A stretch of DNA of 64,000 nt from Desulfomarina profundi (GTDB lineage Bacteria > Desulfobacterota > Desulfobulbia > Desulfobulbales > Desulfocapsaceae): NCBI RefSeq assembly GCF_019703855.1, contig NZ_AP024086.1, positions 434,001 through 498,000 on the forward strand, in the 5' to 3' direction. How positions within the stretch are numbered: position 1 is the stretch's first letter; each line of letters opens with the position of its first letter. Positions 28,438-37,186 of this stretch are shown here, in pieces. The position numbers and the translations under genes were made by a program. Under the pieces are notes generated by a model, which searched no databases, was not told where the DNA came from, and saw only the letters and a program-made list of their open reading frames with translations.

Positions 28438-29357
28438 GAGAGCCAAGCCTGGGAGGAATTGTTCAAACGGAACAGGATCGTAAACGCCCACTGTTACGGG
28501 CCGGCAATATGAACTGCGGTGGTTGCGGTATGTCCAATATTTTTCAACTGCTCAGCCATGCCGTTGCCGGGCGTGATGTGAAACTGGTGATCCCCGCCTG
28601 TTGCGGTGCCATTACCGCTCATACCTATCCCCAGTCGGCCTTTGATGTGCCGACAATCCTGACAACCTTTGCTTCAGCCGCTTCAGTTGCCACCGGAATT
28701 GCTGCGGTTGCTGGGCTGAACAATGAGGAAACACGGGTCATCTGTATGGCAGGAGATGGCGGCACCTATGATATTGGTATGGCAACGTTGTCGGCGGCGG
28801 CTGAACGCAATGAAAACATTCTTTACATCTGCTATGATAACGAGATTTACGGTAACACCGGCGGACAGCGTTCTTCCTCAACTCCGGCGGGCGCTGTAAC
28901 CACCAGTACACCCTTGGGAAAAAGAGAAAACAAAAAAGATATCATGGCTATTATGGCGGCCCACAGGATTCCCTATGCTGCTACAGTTTCCATTGCCCAT
29001 GCAGAAGATGCGTTGAACAAGATGCGTACAGCCCTTGATACAAACGGGTTCAGATTTCTCCACATTCTATCACCCTGCCCGACAGGCTGGAAGTCTGAAC
29101 CGGCGATGGGGATAGAACTGGTTCGTCTGGCAGTGCGCTCCGGACTTTTTCCTGTCTATGAGGTGTTTCACGGCGACAGGTATGTGATAAATATTGAACC
29201 CGATTTTTCAGATGAGGCGTTGTCCATGTACCTTTCACTGCAGCGTCGTTTCAGGAAATCCGGTGTTACCGAAACAAGTCTGCGGCCGGGAATTGACAAA
29301 TATTGGCACGGTCTGCGCATGCTGAGCGGACGGATTGTTCCCGCGCGTCGTCATTGA
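28434..29357 (+). CDS. porB: 2-oxoacid:ferredoxin oxidoreductase beta subunit (TPP-binding)
   Basis: 307 residues. NCGGCGMSN and a later Cys (IPACCGA) are consistent with the [4Fe-4S] cluster of beta subunits; the thiamine-diphosphate/Mg motif is GDGGTYDIGMATLSAAAERN followed by CYDNEIYGNTGGQRSSSTPAGA, diagnostic of PorB. It pairs with the alpha subunit encoded just upstream and passes electrons to the fused ferredoxin part of the first gene. Gene order gamma/flavin/delta-alpha-beta. Confidence 0.92.
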   Translation: MREPSLGGIVQTEQDRKRPLLRAGNMNCGGCGMSNIFQLLSHAVAGRDVKLVIPACCGAITAHTYPQSAFDVPTILTTFASAASVATGIAAVAGLNNEETRVICMAGDGGTYDIGMATLSAAAERNENILYICYDNEIYGNTGGQRSSSTPAGAVTTSTPLGKRENKKDIMAIMAAHRIPYAATVSIAHAEDALNKMRTALDTNGFRFLHILSPCPTGWKSEPAMGIELVRLAVRSGLFPVYEVFHGDRYVINIEPDFSDEALSMYLSLQRRFRKSGVTETSLRPGIDKYWHGLRMLSGRIVPARRH

Positions 29358-29371
29358 GGAAGGAGGTATAG

Positions 29372-29925
29372 ATGAGAAAATATGTTGGCGAGAGGATTAA
29401 AAATCTGCGGAAGGCTCAGGGGTTGAGCAGGGAGCGTGTCAGTCAACTTGCGGGTGTTCCTGTGGATCGTCTGGCGGACTATGAAGAGGGCAGAGCCGTG
29501 CCTTCCATTGGTGTGGTCATAAAAATATCCAGGGTTCTTGGCTCCAAGGTTGAGGGGATGCTGCATGGCGGGGCAACAGTTTCCGAGGCGATAACAATCT
29601 GCCGGGCGGGAGAGTCACTTTCGGGACGACAGGGCAGTACCGACCAGAGTTACGGGTATGAATCACTGACGCGACCGGGCACCGGTGGCCATCTCATGGA
29701 GCCCTTTCTGCTGACTTTTGATCCCCGGACACCGGCGGGGCCTCCGATCAGTCACGAAGGGCAGGAATTTGTCATAATTCTTGAGGGTTCCATCGAGTTG
29801 TTCTACGATGGAACCACATATGTGCTGAACAAGGGAGACAGCGCCTATATCGATTCTTCCAAGCCCCACACGTTCCATGGAGTGGGGAGAGTGAGGCTCG
29901 AATGGTGGCGGTTGTCAGTTCGTAG
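29372..29925 (+). CDS. XRE-family regulator with C-terminal cupin domain (frameshifted at the end as read)
   Basis: Starts 14 bp after porB with AAGGAGG. An N-terminal helix-turn-helix (about 4-58: GERIKNLRKAQGLSRERVSQLAGV) and a cupin (about 105-180: HEGQEFVIILEGSIELFYDG, KGDSAYIDSSKPHTF). One added G at 29884-29887 changes the tail to GVGESEARMVAVVSS with a stop at 29925 (184 residues), typical of the family; as read it runs on to 29968. Such regulators often control the operon they sit in, responding to a small ligand in the cupin. The 27-bp palindrome at 24801 is a likely operator. Confidence 0.85.
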
Positions 29926-29936
29926 CGGGTTTTTCC

Positions 29937-30380
29937 TCACATCATATGGTGAGAATACCAGAATTTGACTGCGTGTTTCCCGCTGTCATCCTTGAAAAGA
30001 CAGATCACACCCCATTTTCCCGGTTCATCCAGGTTAAAATTAGCTGCAAAGATACCGTTTCCGTAATCCTTGAATGTTTCCAGTTGTTCCTTACCGGAAG
30101 GAGCGATGAGTTTCACTTTACCTACGGCTTTGGTTATCTTTTGATCATTTTTTGAGAATGTGGCCATTACATGATGGGTTTTGCCGTCCGGATCGGTCAT
30201 GTTCATGGCTGCAAGGTCCATGATTTGAAACTCGGCATGGATGCCGTCAACCATTGCCATATGTTTAAAATTTTGAGTTTTTCCATTATCCATACCGGAA
30301 TGATTCATACCCTGCATTGCGCCTGCCTGACCGACAAAGGTTAAGGTTAAGAGAGCGATTAAGATTCGAACTGTATTCAT
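29937..30380 (-). CDS. Periplasmic Met/His-rich protein with YtkA/FixH-like domain
   Basis: 147 residues; ATG 30380 has AAAAGGAG upstream. Signal peptide (MNTVRILIALLTLTFVGQAGA), then a Met/His stretch (MQGMNHSGMDNG, KHMAMVDGIHAEFQIMDLAAMNM) suited to Cu(I)/Ag(I), followed by an immunoglobulin-like domain (KVKLIAPSGKEQLETFKDYGNGIFAANFNLDEPGKW) similar in pattern to YtkA/FixH proteins, ending WYSHHMM. Second gene after the kinase-like gene (12 bp gap) and so under the same sigma-54 promoter. Likely a periplasmic metal binder. Confidence 0.75.
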   Translation of the reverse strand: MNTVRILIALLTLTFVGQAGAMQGMNHSGMDNGKTQNFKHMAMVDGIHAEFQIMDLAAMNMTDPDGKTHHVMATFSKNDQKITKAVGKVKLIAPSGKEQLETFKDYGNGIFAANFNLDEPGKWGVICLFKDDSGKHAVKFWYSHHMM

Positions 30381-30392
30381 GTTGTACTCCTT

Positions 30393-31409
30393 TTAAATTG
30401 CCTGTCCCATCATTTCAATGGGTGCATCCATATTTTCCCTGGGAACGATGATGCTGAATATCGCTCCCCTGTTTTTTCCCGGTTCATATGTTACGTCACC
30501 ACCGAGGTTTCTCATTGTTTTTCGTCCGGACGAGAGAGAAAGCCCGTAGCCATCCTCTTTTGTCGTAAAAAAAATTGAAAAGAGTTTTGCTTCATTTTCT
30601 TTTGATACGCCGGAACCGAAATCAATTACCTGCAGTACACATGCCTGTCCTCCTTTTTCTGATTGTAGAATTATTGATTGTCCCCGTTGTGAAAAATCTA
30701 TACTGTTGCTGATAAGAGAATCATAAATCCTGGCTATTTCTTCCCGGGGAAGCATCGAAGGACAACCGTCGGGGTCAGGTTGAAGGATGAGCTTGATTCC
30801 TTTTTCTGCGGCTTCCTTTTTAAACTTGGTGTAGCTGTGTCGGAGAATATCATTGAGATCGGTTGACAGGGTCAGGTTGTCCAGGGAGGGCGCGAATCGT
30901 CCAAGGGCTTCCACCAGTTTACGCAACCGTGATACTTCCCGAATGAAATCATCGTTGGCCGAACTGTTTTTCAGACCTCCTGATCGTTGATATGTTTTTG
31001 AAATACTCTTTATAATATCCAATACTTCAAAACTGACAGATGACGCAGCCCTGCCCATGGCCGTTATCCGTTCTCCTTTCAGGAGTTGTTCCTGTTGTTT
31101 TTTCCTTCTGTCTGACAACCATCCCATCATAACTGAAACGAATATGTACAGGGCAATCTGGGCATAAACAAGAAGGTGCATCTCCTCTCTGGTATGGCGC
31201 AGTATCATGGCTGGCCCATAAAGAGCACTGATAATAATGGCAACCAGCAGGCCTTGTCTGGTCCCGAACCAGAAGCTTGTCAGAACGAGGGGAATATAAA
31301 AAAGCTGCTGATGAAGAATATGAAAACCGGGTTGATTGCCGGTATATCCAAGGTGAATTGCCGAGATAACAGTAATCAGTACGGTGATTATGATAAATTT
31401 TGATTTCAT
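30393..31409 (-). CDS. Histidine-kinase-like membrane protein without the phospho-acceptor His
   Basis: ATG 31409 (MKSKFIIITVLITVIS) has GGGGAG seven bases upstream; the farther ATG 31475 is excluded because a sigma-54 promoter overlaps it. 338 residues. Four TM helices (about 5-105; GYTGNQPGFHILHQQLFYIPLVL), a dimerisation-like helix where the usual AGxAHEIRNPL reads ASSVSFEVLDII, so Phe replaces the conserved His, and then a HATPase domain with N box (NSIDFS), DFGSGV and FFTTKEDGYGLSLS. ATP binding may persist but autophosphorylation at the normal site cannot. It could modulate another kinase, such as the one at 11712 (inference). Confidence 0.8.
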   Translation of the reverse strand: MKSKFIIITVLITVISAIHLGYTGNQPGFHILHQQLFYIPLVLTSFWFGTRQGLLVAIIISALYGPAMILRHTREEMHLLVYAQIALYIFVSVMMGWLSDRRKKQQEQLLKGERITAMGRAASSVSFEVLDIIKSISKTYQRSGGLKNSSANDDFIREVSRLRKLVEALGRFAPSLDNLTLSTDLNDILRHSYTKFKKEAAEKGIKLILQPDPDGCPSMLPREEIARIYDSLISNSIDFSQRGQSIILQSEKGGQACVLQVIDFGSGVSKENEAKLFSIFFTTKEDGYGLSLSSGRKTMRNLGGDVTYEPGKNRGAIFSIIVPRENMDAPIEMMGQAI

Positions 31410-31445
31410 GGTATTCTCCCCTGGTTGTCTTGCTGCAATGTAGGT

Positions 31446-31461
31446 AGCATTTTGCATTCCA
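31446..31461 (-). promoter_or_regulatory. Sigma-54 promoter of the kinase-like/Met-rich operon
   Basis: Minus strand TGGAATGCAAAATGCT has GG-N10-GC and ends in the same AAATGCTA as the cusCBA promoter. The start point near 31435 leaves about 25 bases before ATG 31409. Two palindromic sites lie upstream, centred 118.5 and 152.5 bp from the GC. Confidence 0.7.
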
Positions 31462-31557
31462 GTTCTTGAAAACAATATATCTGGTAATCTATGATCTTTA
31501 TATTACGGGAAAAATATGTCTGAATAAGGAGAGTTTGGTAAATGGATGACTGTTGTC

Positions 31558-31574
31558 TGTCCAGTTTATGGGCA
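31558..31574. promoter_or_regulatory. 17-bp palindromic enhancer-type site (copy 3)
   Basis: TGTCCAGTTTATGGGCA; its reverse complement differs by one base from copy 1 at cusCBA. It is centred 118.5 bp from the -12 GC, the cusCBA spacing. Confidence 0.65.
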
Positions 31575-31591
31575 GTTCAGAATTGTGTTAA

Positions 31592-31608
31592 TGTCCATAA
31601 AATGGACA
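31592..31608. promoter_or_regulatory. 17-bp palindromic enhancer-type site (copy 4)
   Basis: TGTCCATAAAATGGACA, a perfect palindrome extending to ATGTCCAT/ATGGACAT. Centred 34 bp from copy 3, about three helical turns, as expected for cooperative binding of activator dimers. Confidence 0.7.
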
Positions 31609-31918
31609 TTGGCAAAGCTTTTTTACTTCCGGGTCTTCAAATCGTTCAGCGACACCTTTGTGACTGTACTTCCTGGTCAATTTTTTCCTGAATGGTCCGA
31701 GATTTTATTGAGTATTTGTATTCTGAATATGGGCGACAAGTTCACTGCACCGTCTGAAGATATGCATCCTTCTTCTCAGAAGATCCCGTGTCGCGTGCCA
31801 ACCTGAAGGGTAGGGATAAGCAACCAGGAAATTACAACCTTTGAGCAGCATGGCGATTTTATCGTTTTATCGAGGTAGACCATAACTATTATCAAGGGAC
31901 AACAAGCAGTCACCCAAA
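31609..31918 (+). other. Non-coding stretch before the IS1182 remnant
   Basis: About 310 bp without a convincing gene. Short plus-strand pieces such as ILLSICILNMG alternate frames and stops; they may be the decayed front of the transposase that follows, but I cannot align them. Confidence 0.3.
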
Positions 31919-32757
31919 ATGAAAACCTCAAAAGGTGTTATCCAAGGCTATAACGGTGTTACCGCCGTGGACAGTAAAACCCAGGTGATAGTAGCCGCCG
32001 AAGCCTATGGTCAAGGCAGTGAACAAGACCTGCTGGAACCGATGATAGACAAAATCAGCGGAAATTTACAGGAAACCAGAAAAGACGAAGATGTCTTTAA
32101 AGATGCAAAAATCCTGGCAGACAGCGGATACCATACCAACAAAAATATGGAGATGCTGGCCGAAAAACAAATAGACGCCTATGTAGCCGATAACCAATTC
32201 AGGAAACGGGACCCCAGATTCAAAGATTACGACAGATATAAAAAACGTTCCCGCAAAGAACGGGCAAAAAGAGAAGGAAGAAAGAATCTCTTTACTCCTG
32301 CCGATTTTACTTTCCCAAAAGACCTCAGTTACTGTATCTGCCCCGCCGGGAAAAAACTGTATAGAAGTGGCAGAAACATCTTTGCAAAGGTCATCATTCT
32401 GTTCGATTCCAGGCACCCCAATCCGCCTGTGGTCCCTGCAAACTGAGATCAAAATGTCTTCGTTATCCTGATCGCACCAAAACACGCCAGGTTGCCTATT
32501 TCACCGGGCGCATGGATAAAAAGAAGAAAACCAGTTGCGCAGAGAAGATGAAAAGAAAAATAGACTCAGCCACTGGCAGGGCCATCTATTCCATGCGATT
32601 GGCAATAGGAGAACCACCTTTTGCCCATATCAGATCAACAATCGGTCTGAACATATTTACCCTGAGATCGAAAAAGAAGGTCAATATCCAATGGAACCTG
32701 TTCTGCATAATTCATAACCTTAAAAAGGTGCATGCATATGGAAATGGTTTCGTGTAA
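31919..32757 (+). pseudogene. IS1182-family transposase, 5'-truncated
   Basis: 280 codons (one frameshift) matching the C-terminal half of IS1182-type DDE transposases: KGVIQGYNGVTAVDSKTQVIVAAEAYG, ILADSGYHTNKNMEMLAEKQIDAYVADN, FTFPKDLSYCICPAGKKLY, and near the end IDSATGRAIYSMRLAIGEPP...FTLRSKKKVNIQWNLF. Within it one missing G at 32389-32390 splits the frame (as read: 31919-32446 and 32512-32757). The first 200 or so residues with the first catalytic Asp are gone, so the copy is inactive. Confidence 0.8.
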
Positions 32758-32976
32758 ATTGTCAGTAAACAAAGGGGATAATTTGCTGGCTGGAGAAACA
32801 GTGACCCTATGAGTGGTTCCACGGGGATATTTTCCGGAAATCTGTTTTCTGTTTGTCCAAATTGCAGAAAAATGAAATGAAGCAGCTTTTTTAAATTAGC
32901 ATGTGAAAATTGCTGTTGTTAGGAGGCTTTTTTCTACATGCTCGTTCACAAAAAAGATGGATAGTTTAAAATGGAA
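32758..32976. other. Short AT-rich spacer before IS66
   Basis: No gene or clear signal seen; probably the residual end of the IS1182 copy and the pre-insertion chromosome. Confidence 0.3.
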
Positions 32977-32984
32977 GCCCACAC
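32977..32984. repeat. IS66 target-site duplication, left
   Basis: GCCCACAC, identical to 34715-34722 on the other side of the element. Confidence 0.88.
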
Positions 32985-34714
32985 GTAACTATTCAGCGAA
33001 AATAGTGAATTAACACTCATTTTTTTCTTGACAGGGTTTTGGGTGTTTTTTTGTAAAATCAATATTGCTTAGCCTCCGGCCTTAGATGTAGGCAAGATGG
33101 CCACAGGGGCTCGAATACTTGACGAGGAAAAAAGAGGACACCGCCCACCGAGGGCAATTTTTTAAAATCCAACAGGGGAGCATTTTGAAACAAAAAAACC
33201 GGTTTCAAATCGTATGGTATAGTAATTCGTAACAATAGAGGACGATACTTTTGCCACGGGAACCGGATGACAATTGACAATATCAATATTGAAGCAACTC
33301 TTGAAAACGCTAAGAAGATAATAGCTGAAGACAAGGGACTGTCGTCTGCTACGAAATCACTACTTGAGATCTTGGTTCTGGTTATTACTCTGATGGCTAA
33401 TCGTCTCAATTTGAATAGCAGCAATAGTAGCAAGCCACCATCGACAGACCCAAACAGGAAAAAGAACAGTAAGAAGAAAAATGGTAGAAAGGCAGGTGGT
33501 CAGAAGGGGCATGTGGGAAAGACCCTTAAAAAGGTAGCTGTCCCGGACAAAGTAAAGGTGATCAATGTCAATCGCTCGGATTGACCTCCTGGGAAATACA
33601 CGGAGGTCGGACATGAAAAACGCCAGGTCTTCGATATTGAGATTTCAAGAATTGTAACAGAGTATCAAGCCCAGGTTCTTGAGGATGGTAACGGTAAACG
33701 ATTTACGGCACAGTTCCCGAAAGGGGTTACCAAGGCCGTGCAGTATGGGGAGAGCATAAAAGCACATTCCGTTTATATGTCGCAATTTCAGTTGATCCCC
33801 TACGACCGGGTACGAGATTATTTTGCAGATCAACTTGGGATACCGGTAAGTGTTGGCTCTATTTTCAATTTCAACAAAGAGGCCTTTGGTTTACTGGAAG
33901 GATTTGACAAGCTTGTACGAGAAAAGCTGAACAAGTCTTCTCTGGTTCATGCCGATGAAACTGGAATCAACGTCAACGGCAAAAGGTTTTGGCTGCACTG
34001 TGCTTCAAATGATCTCTGGACGCATTTCTACCCTCATCAAAAAAGAGGCAGTGATGCAATGAACGAAATTGGTATCCTCCCAATGTTTAAGGGGACATTG
34101 TGCCATGACCATTGGAAGCCGTACTACAAGTATGATTGTACTCATGCGTTATGCAATGCCCATCATTTACGGGAACTGACAAGAGCCTGGGAACAGGACA
34201 ATCAAAACTGGGCCAAAAAGCTCATAGAGTTGCTTGAAGAAATAAACAGAGCCGTAAATGGTGCAGGCGGAAAGCTGGCAACACACGAGTCGAAGAAATA
34301 CCGTCAGAGATACCGAGAAATTCTAAAAGAAGCAGAAAAAGAAAGTCCGCCACCGGATGAAGCGGCAAGAAAAGGCAAACGGGGACGTCTTAAAAGAACA
34401 AAATCTCGAAATCTTCTGGAGAGACTGCAAAATTTCGAAGAAGATACGTTGAGATTTATGGATAATGAAATCGTTCCATTCACCAACAACCTTGGTGAGA
34501 ATGATATCAGGATGACCAAGGTACAGCAGAAGATATCAGGCTGTTTCCGCTCAGAAGAAGGTGCAGAGTTCTTCTGTCGGATTCGCAGTTATATTTCTTC
34601 TTGTCGTAAACAGGATATCGCGTCAACAACAGCCTTGGCGTTTTTGTTCAAGGGCGAGTTGCCGGATTTTATGCATTAATATTGGAATGCGTAGAAATTA
34701 CGCTGAATGGTTAC
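32985..34714 (+). mobile_element. IS66-family (ISBst12-like single-ORF) insertion sequence with 8-bp target duplication
   Basis: Outer ends are inverted repeats GTAACTATTCAGCGAAAAT (from 32985) and the complement of ATTACGCTGAATGGTTAC (to 34714). The octamer GCCCACAC occurs immediately outside both ends (32977-32984 and 34715-34722), the 8-bp duplication expected of IS66 and a sign of recent insertion. The 1730-bp element carries a single transposase gene and no tnpA/tnpB accessory genes. Confidence 0.9.
33267..34679 (+). pseudogene. IS66 transposase with one in-frame TGA
   Basis: A 471-codon frame that is continuous except for TGA at 33582-33584. Up to the stop (105 residues): coiled N-terminus, SSNSSKPPSTDPNRKK and GGQKGHVGKTL, as in IS66 proteins. 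After it: PPGKYTEVGHEKRQVFDIEISRIVTEYQAQVL, then the DDE core with VHADETGIN, LCHDHWKPY and NNLGENDIRM. The stop lies where related proteins read a residue before PPG, often Leu, so TTA to TGA is a simple explanation. Unless read through, transposition would need a helper copy elsewhere. Confidence 0.85.
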
Positions 34715-34722
34715 GCCCACAC
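34715..34722. repeat. IS66 target-site duplication, right
   Basis: GCCCACAC, identical to 32977-32984. Confidence 0.88.
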
Positions 34723-34867
34723 TATCATATTTTTAATTCAAATCGTAAGTATCTTGATTATTGCAAATCAAAAGAACCCCATACAAAAAGGGATCACCTT
34801 AATGGATAACAATTCGGCTGTGTAAAACAGGCAACTTACAACGTTAAGTGCATAAGGAAAAGATAGA

Positions 34868-37186
34868 ATGAAAAAAGCGGAAGCGACTTTAATCGGCTGG
34901 CTGGTTGTGATTGGCATCATTGTGTACCCCTTTGTGTGGCTTTATGAAAAAATTGGATGGGCAGGCTTAGGTTTGATCGGTGCGATTGTGATCGCATTTG
35001 TTATATTTAATAGTAATAGACGGAGCCAAAAAGAGCAGAAAGTATTTGATGATCTTGAATCCGAGTCGAGTGATTATAGCAATAGGTATGAAAGCTCTGG
35101 GCGTCCCAGCGGCGCTCCGGCCAAATGGTACGGGCCGTCTGAACAAGTCAATGTAAATGGATATGATATACCCGGCGGTTTTATTTATGTCGGGTCAAAT
35201 TTGCCTGATCATTATGGTTATGACAATGATGCGTGCCTTATTGATCCAGAGCTTAGAATATCACCGGCTGAACCATGGGAAGCCGGAGATCTAATGGGCT
35301 ACTGGCCGAAGTTTGATAGTATACCTGCAAAATGCCGTGGTGCGTATTTAAAATGGCTTGCAGAAGGACGGTCTGAACCGGAAGCTTATATTGGATACGT
35401 TTTTTTGTTTTTCTATGGGCTCGAACGCCGTCTTTTAGTCGATGGGGCAAATAACGAGGTGTCTGAAAGTGAACGGGCTGCCATTATAAACGAAGTCAAA
35501 AGGCTTTTAAAAATTTATGGAGAAAATGGCTCCTTTTGCGGATATGCCAATAGTTTTTTGGCTATGGAATGGAGTCTTTATCAGAGTGAAAAACCCGCAC
35601 CTGATTATATTGATTTTGATCAATGGTATTGCATTGAACCTTTTCAATTGGTATTGGCAAAAAATGTAAACGAGGGGAAACCTGTTTCAGCCGACACGGC
35701 CCTCCAGTGGTACCGTCTCAATCCAGATACCAAGCTTCGAACTCCTGCGCGGCGTTGTAAAAAAGAATTTAAGCTGTTGTTTGCTAAACGTTATCAAAAA
35801 AAATATGGAGACGGCATAATTGTAAAGCCCAATAAAACACGACTAAAAATAAGTTATAGAGCGGCAAGTCCCTCGCTTAATAGAGACATAGATTTTAAAA
35901 TAACGGATTTGCCAAATCCGTTTATTCTAAAAGGCCCTATAAAGAAAATCGACGCTATTGTTGAAGAATGCACCCAATCGCTGGATCCTTATAGTCGATT
36001 TTTGGGCCGAAAAGGAAATAAACCTAAGTCGCTGACGGGATTATCGTTGATCCCGAAAGAATTGATAAGCAAAACTTCGGGGGCAAAAATCGTTAAAGAT
36101 CGCCTGGCAGTTATTTGCGGAGATAAGATTGGATTTGTACCTTTGAAAGCGCTTTATAAAACTATTAACCAGGAAACTCCGGCTAAATTGTTAAAAAAGG
36201 AACTTGAAGCTTTAGGTTTATTTATCAGTAACATGGATTATGGAATTGCTCCGGATATCCGTTATCATAACATGAAGCCGAGTTTGGATGGTCATATAGC
36301 AATTTTTCCAAAAGGCCACGGTAGAGATTTTCGCCCATCAAGGGAATTTCGGATGGTTGCGACTATTTTGCGGTTGGGTGCAATGGTGAGCCAAATTGAT
36401 AAAGATTTGTCCCCAGCTGAGGAAGCTACTCTTCAAGGTCTGATATCAGATAATCGTGAACTTACAGCTATTGAAAAAGACTCGCTTATGGCATTCTTAC
36501 ATTGGTGCTTGAGAACAACGCTAAATGCTGCCGGATTAAAGGCAAGGCTTGCCGAAGTAAATGATACTGAAAAATCAGCTATTAGTCGAATTTTGATTAC
36601 TGTTGCGCATGCTGATGGAGTCATAAAGCCTGAAGAAATAAAGCAGATTGAAAAATTATATACAACCCTTGGATTAAGCAAGGAGCAGGTGACAAGCGAT
36701 ATTCATGAACTTGCTGCGGTTAGCGGCCTCGTGACCGTTGCTGTTAAAGACCCGGATACTTCTTTTGCTATTCCCAAGCCTGTTAAAGCAGTTGGTACGT
36801 CAAAAGGGTTCGTGTTAAATGACGAACTGATTCGAATCCGAAAAGAAGAAACAAAACAAGTCAAAAGTGTACTTGAAGACATATTTATGGAGCAGGAGAA
36901 AGAAAAAGAAATTGAAGCAGAACCTACAGCTTCCATTGAGTCAACCAACCCGTTGTTCTTGTTAGATGAGGCCCACCAAAACCTTTTTAATAATTTGCGT
37001 GAAAAAGAAACATGGGAGCGAGCAGCGATAAAGGAAACCTGCAAAACCTTGGGACTTATGGTTGATGGAGCTATGGAAGTTCTAAATGAATGGGCTTTTG
37101 AAAATGCAAATGCCCCCCTCATTGATGATGGCGAGCCTGTATATGTTGATGTAAGCCTTGCAAAGGAGATTGTTGATGGCCAATAG
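34868..37186 (+). CDS. Membrane-anchored TerB_N / TerB / TerB_C domain protein
   Basis: 772 residues; ATG 34868 after AAGGAAAAG. Two N-terminal TM helices (about 10-50), a linker, a TerB_N domain (about 95-300: PAKWYGPSEQVNVNGYDIPGGFIYVG, the conserved WYG...G.FIYVG opening), a long middle, a TerB domain (about 570-625: ILITVAHADGVIKPEEIKQI, with the acidic metal-type residues) and TerB_C (about 695-770: FLLDEAHQNLFNNLREKETW). TerB-type proteins are membrane-associated scaffolds. Here it leads an operon with a BrxD-like ATPase and an Lhr-like helicase; its stop overlaps the ATPase start. Comparative studies of Ter systems describe such triads as stress or anti-invader modules. Confidence 0.88.
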   Translation: MKKAEATLIGWLVVIGIIVYPFVWLYEKIGWAGLGLIGAIVIAFVIFNSNRRSQKEQKVFDDLESESSDYSNRYESSGRPSGAPAKWYGPSEQVNVNGYDIPGGFIYVGSNLPDHYGYDNDACLIDPELRISPAEPWEAGDLMGYWPKFDSIPAKCRGAYLKWLAEGRSEPEAYIGYVFLFFYGLERRLLVDGANNEVSESERAAIINEVKRLLKIYGENGSFCGYANSFLAMEWSLYQSEKPAPDYIDFDQWYCIEPFQLVLAKNVNEGKPVSADTALQWYRLNPDTKLRTPARRCKKEFKLLFAKRYQKKYGDGIIVKPNKTRLKISYRAASPSLNRDIDFKITDLPNPFILKGPIKKIDAIVEECTQSLDPYSRFLGRKGNKPKSLTGLSLIPKELISKTSGAKIVKDRLAVICGDKIGFVPLKALYKTINQETPAKLLKKELEALGLFISNMDYGIAPDIRYHNMKPSLDGHIAIFPKGHGRDFRPSREFRMVATILRLGAMVSQIDKDLSPAEEATLQGLISDNRELTAIEKDSLMAFLHWCLRTTLNAAGLKARLAEVNDTEKSAISRILITVAHADGVIKPEEIKQIEKLYTTLGLSKEQVTSDIHELAAVSGLVTVAVKDPDTSFAIPKPVKAVGTSKGFVLNDELIRIRKEETKQVKSVLEDIFMEQEKEKEIEAEPTASIESTNPLFLLDEAHQNLFNNLREKETWERAAIKETCKTLGLMVDGAMEVLNEWAFENANAPLIDDGEPVYVDVSLAKEIVDGQ

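Noticed and set aside
31475-31475. ATG 31475 as the start of the kinase-like gene
   Set aside because: It is upstream of the sigma-54 promoter at 31446-31461; ATG 31409 has GGGGAG.
31609-31918. A plus-strand frame (about 31546-31806) as the N-terminal part of the IS1182 transposase
   Set aside because: I could not match it to the family start and the frame is broken before 31919.
33582-33584. In-frame TGA of the IS66 transposase as a selenocysteine codon
   Set aside because: The position is not a Cys/Sec site in the family (usually Leu or similar before PPG) and I saw no selenoprotein context; a point mutation is simpler.
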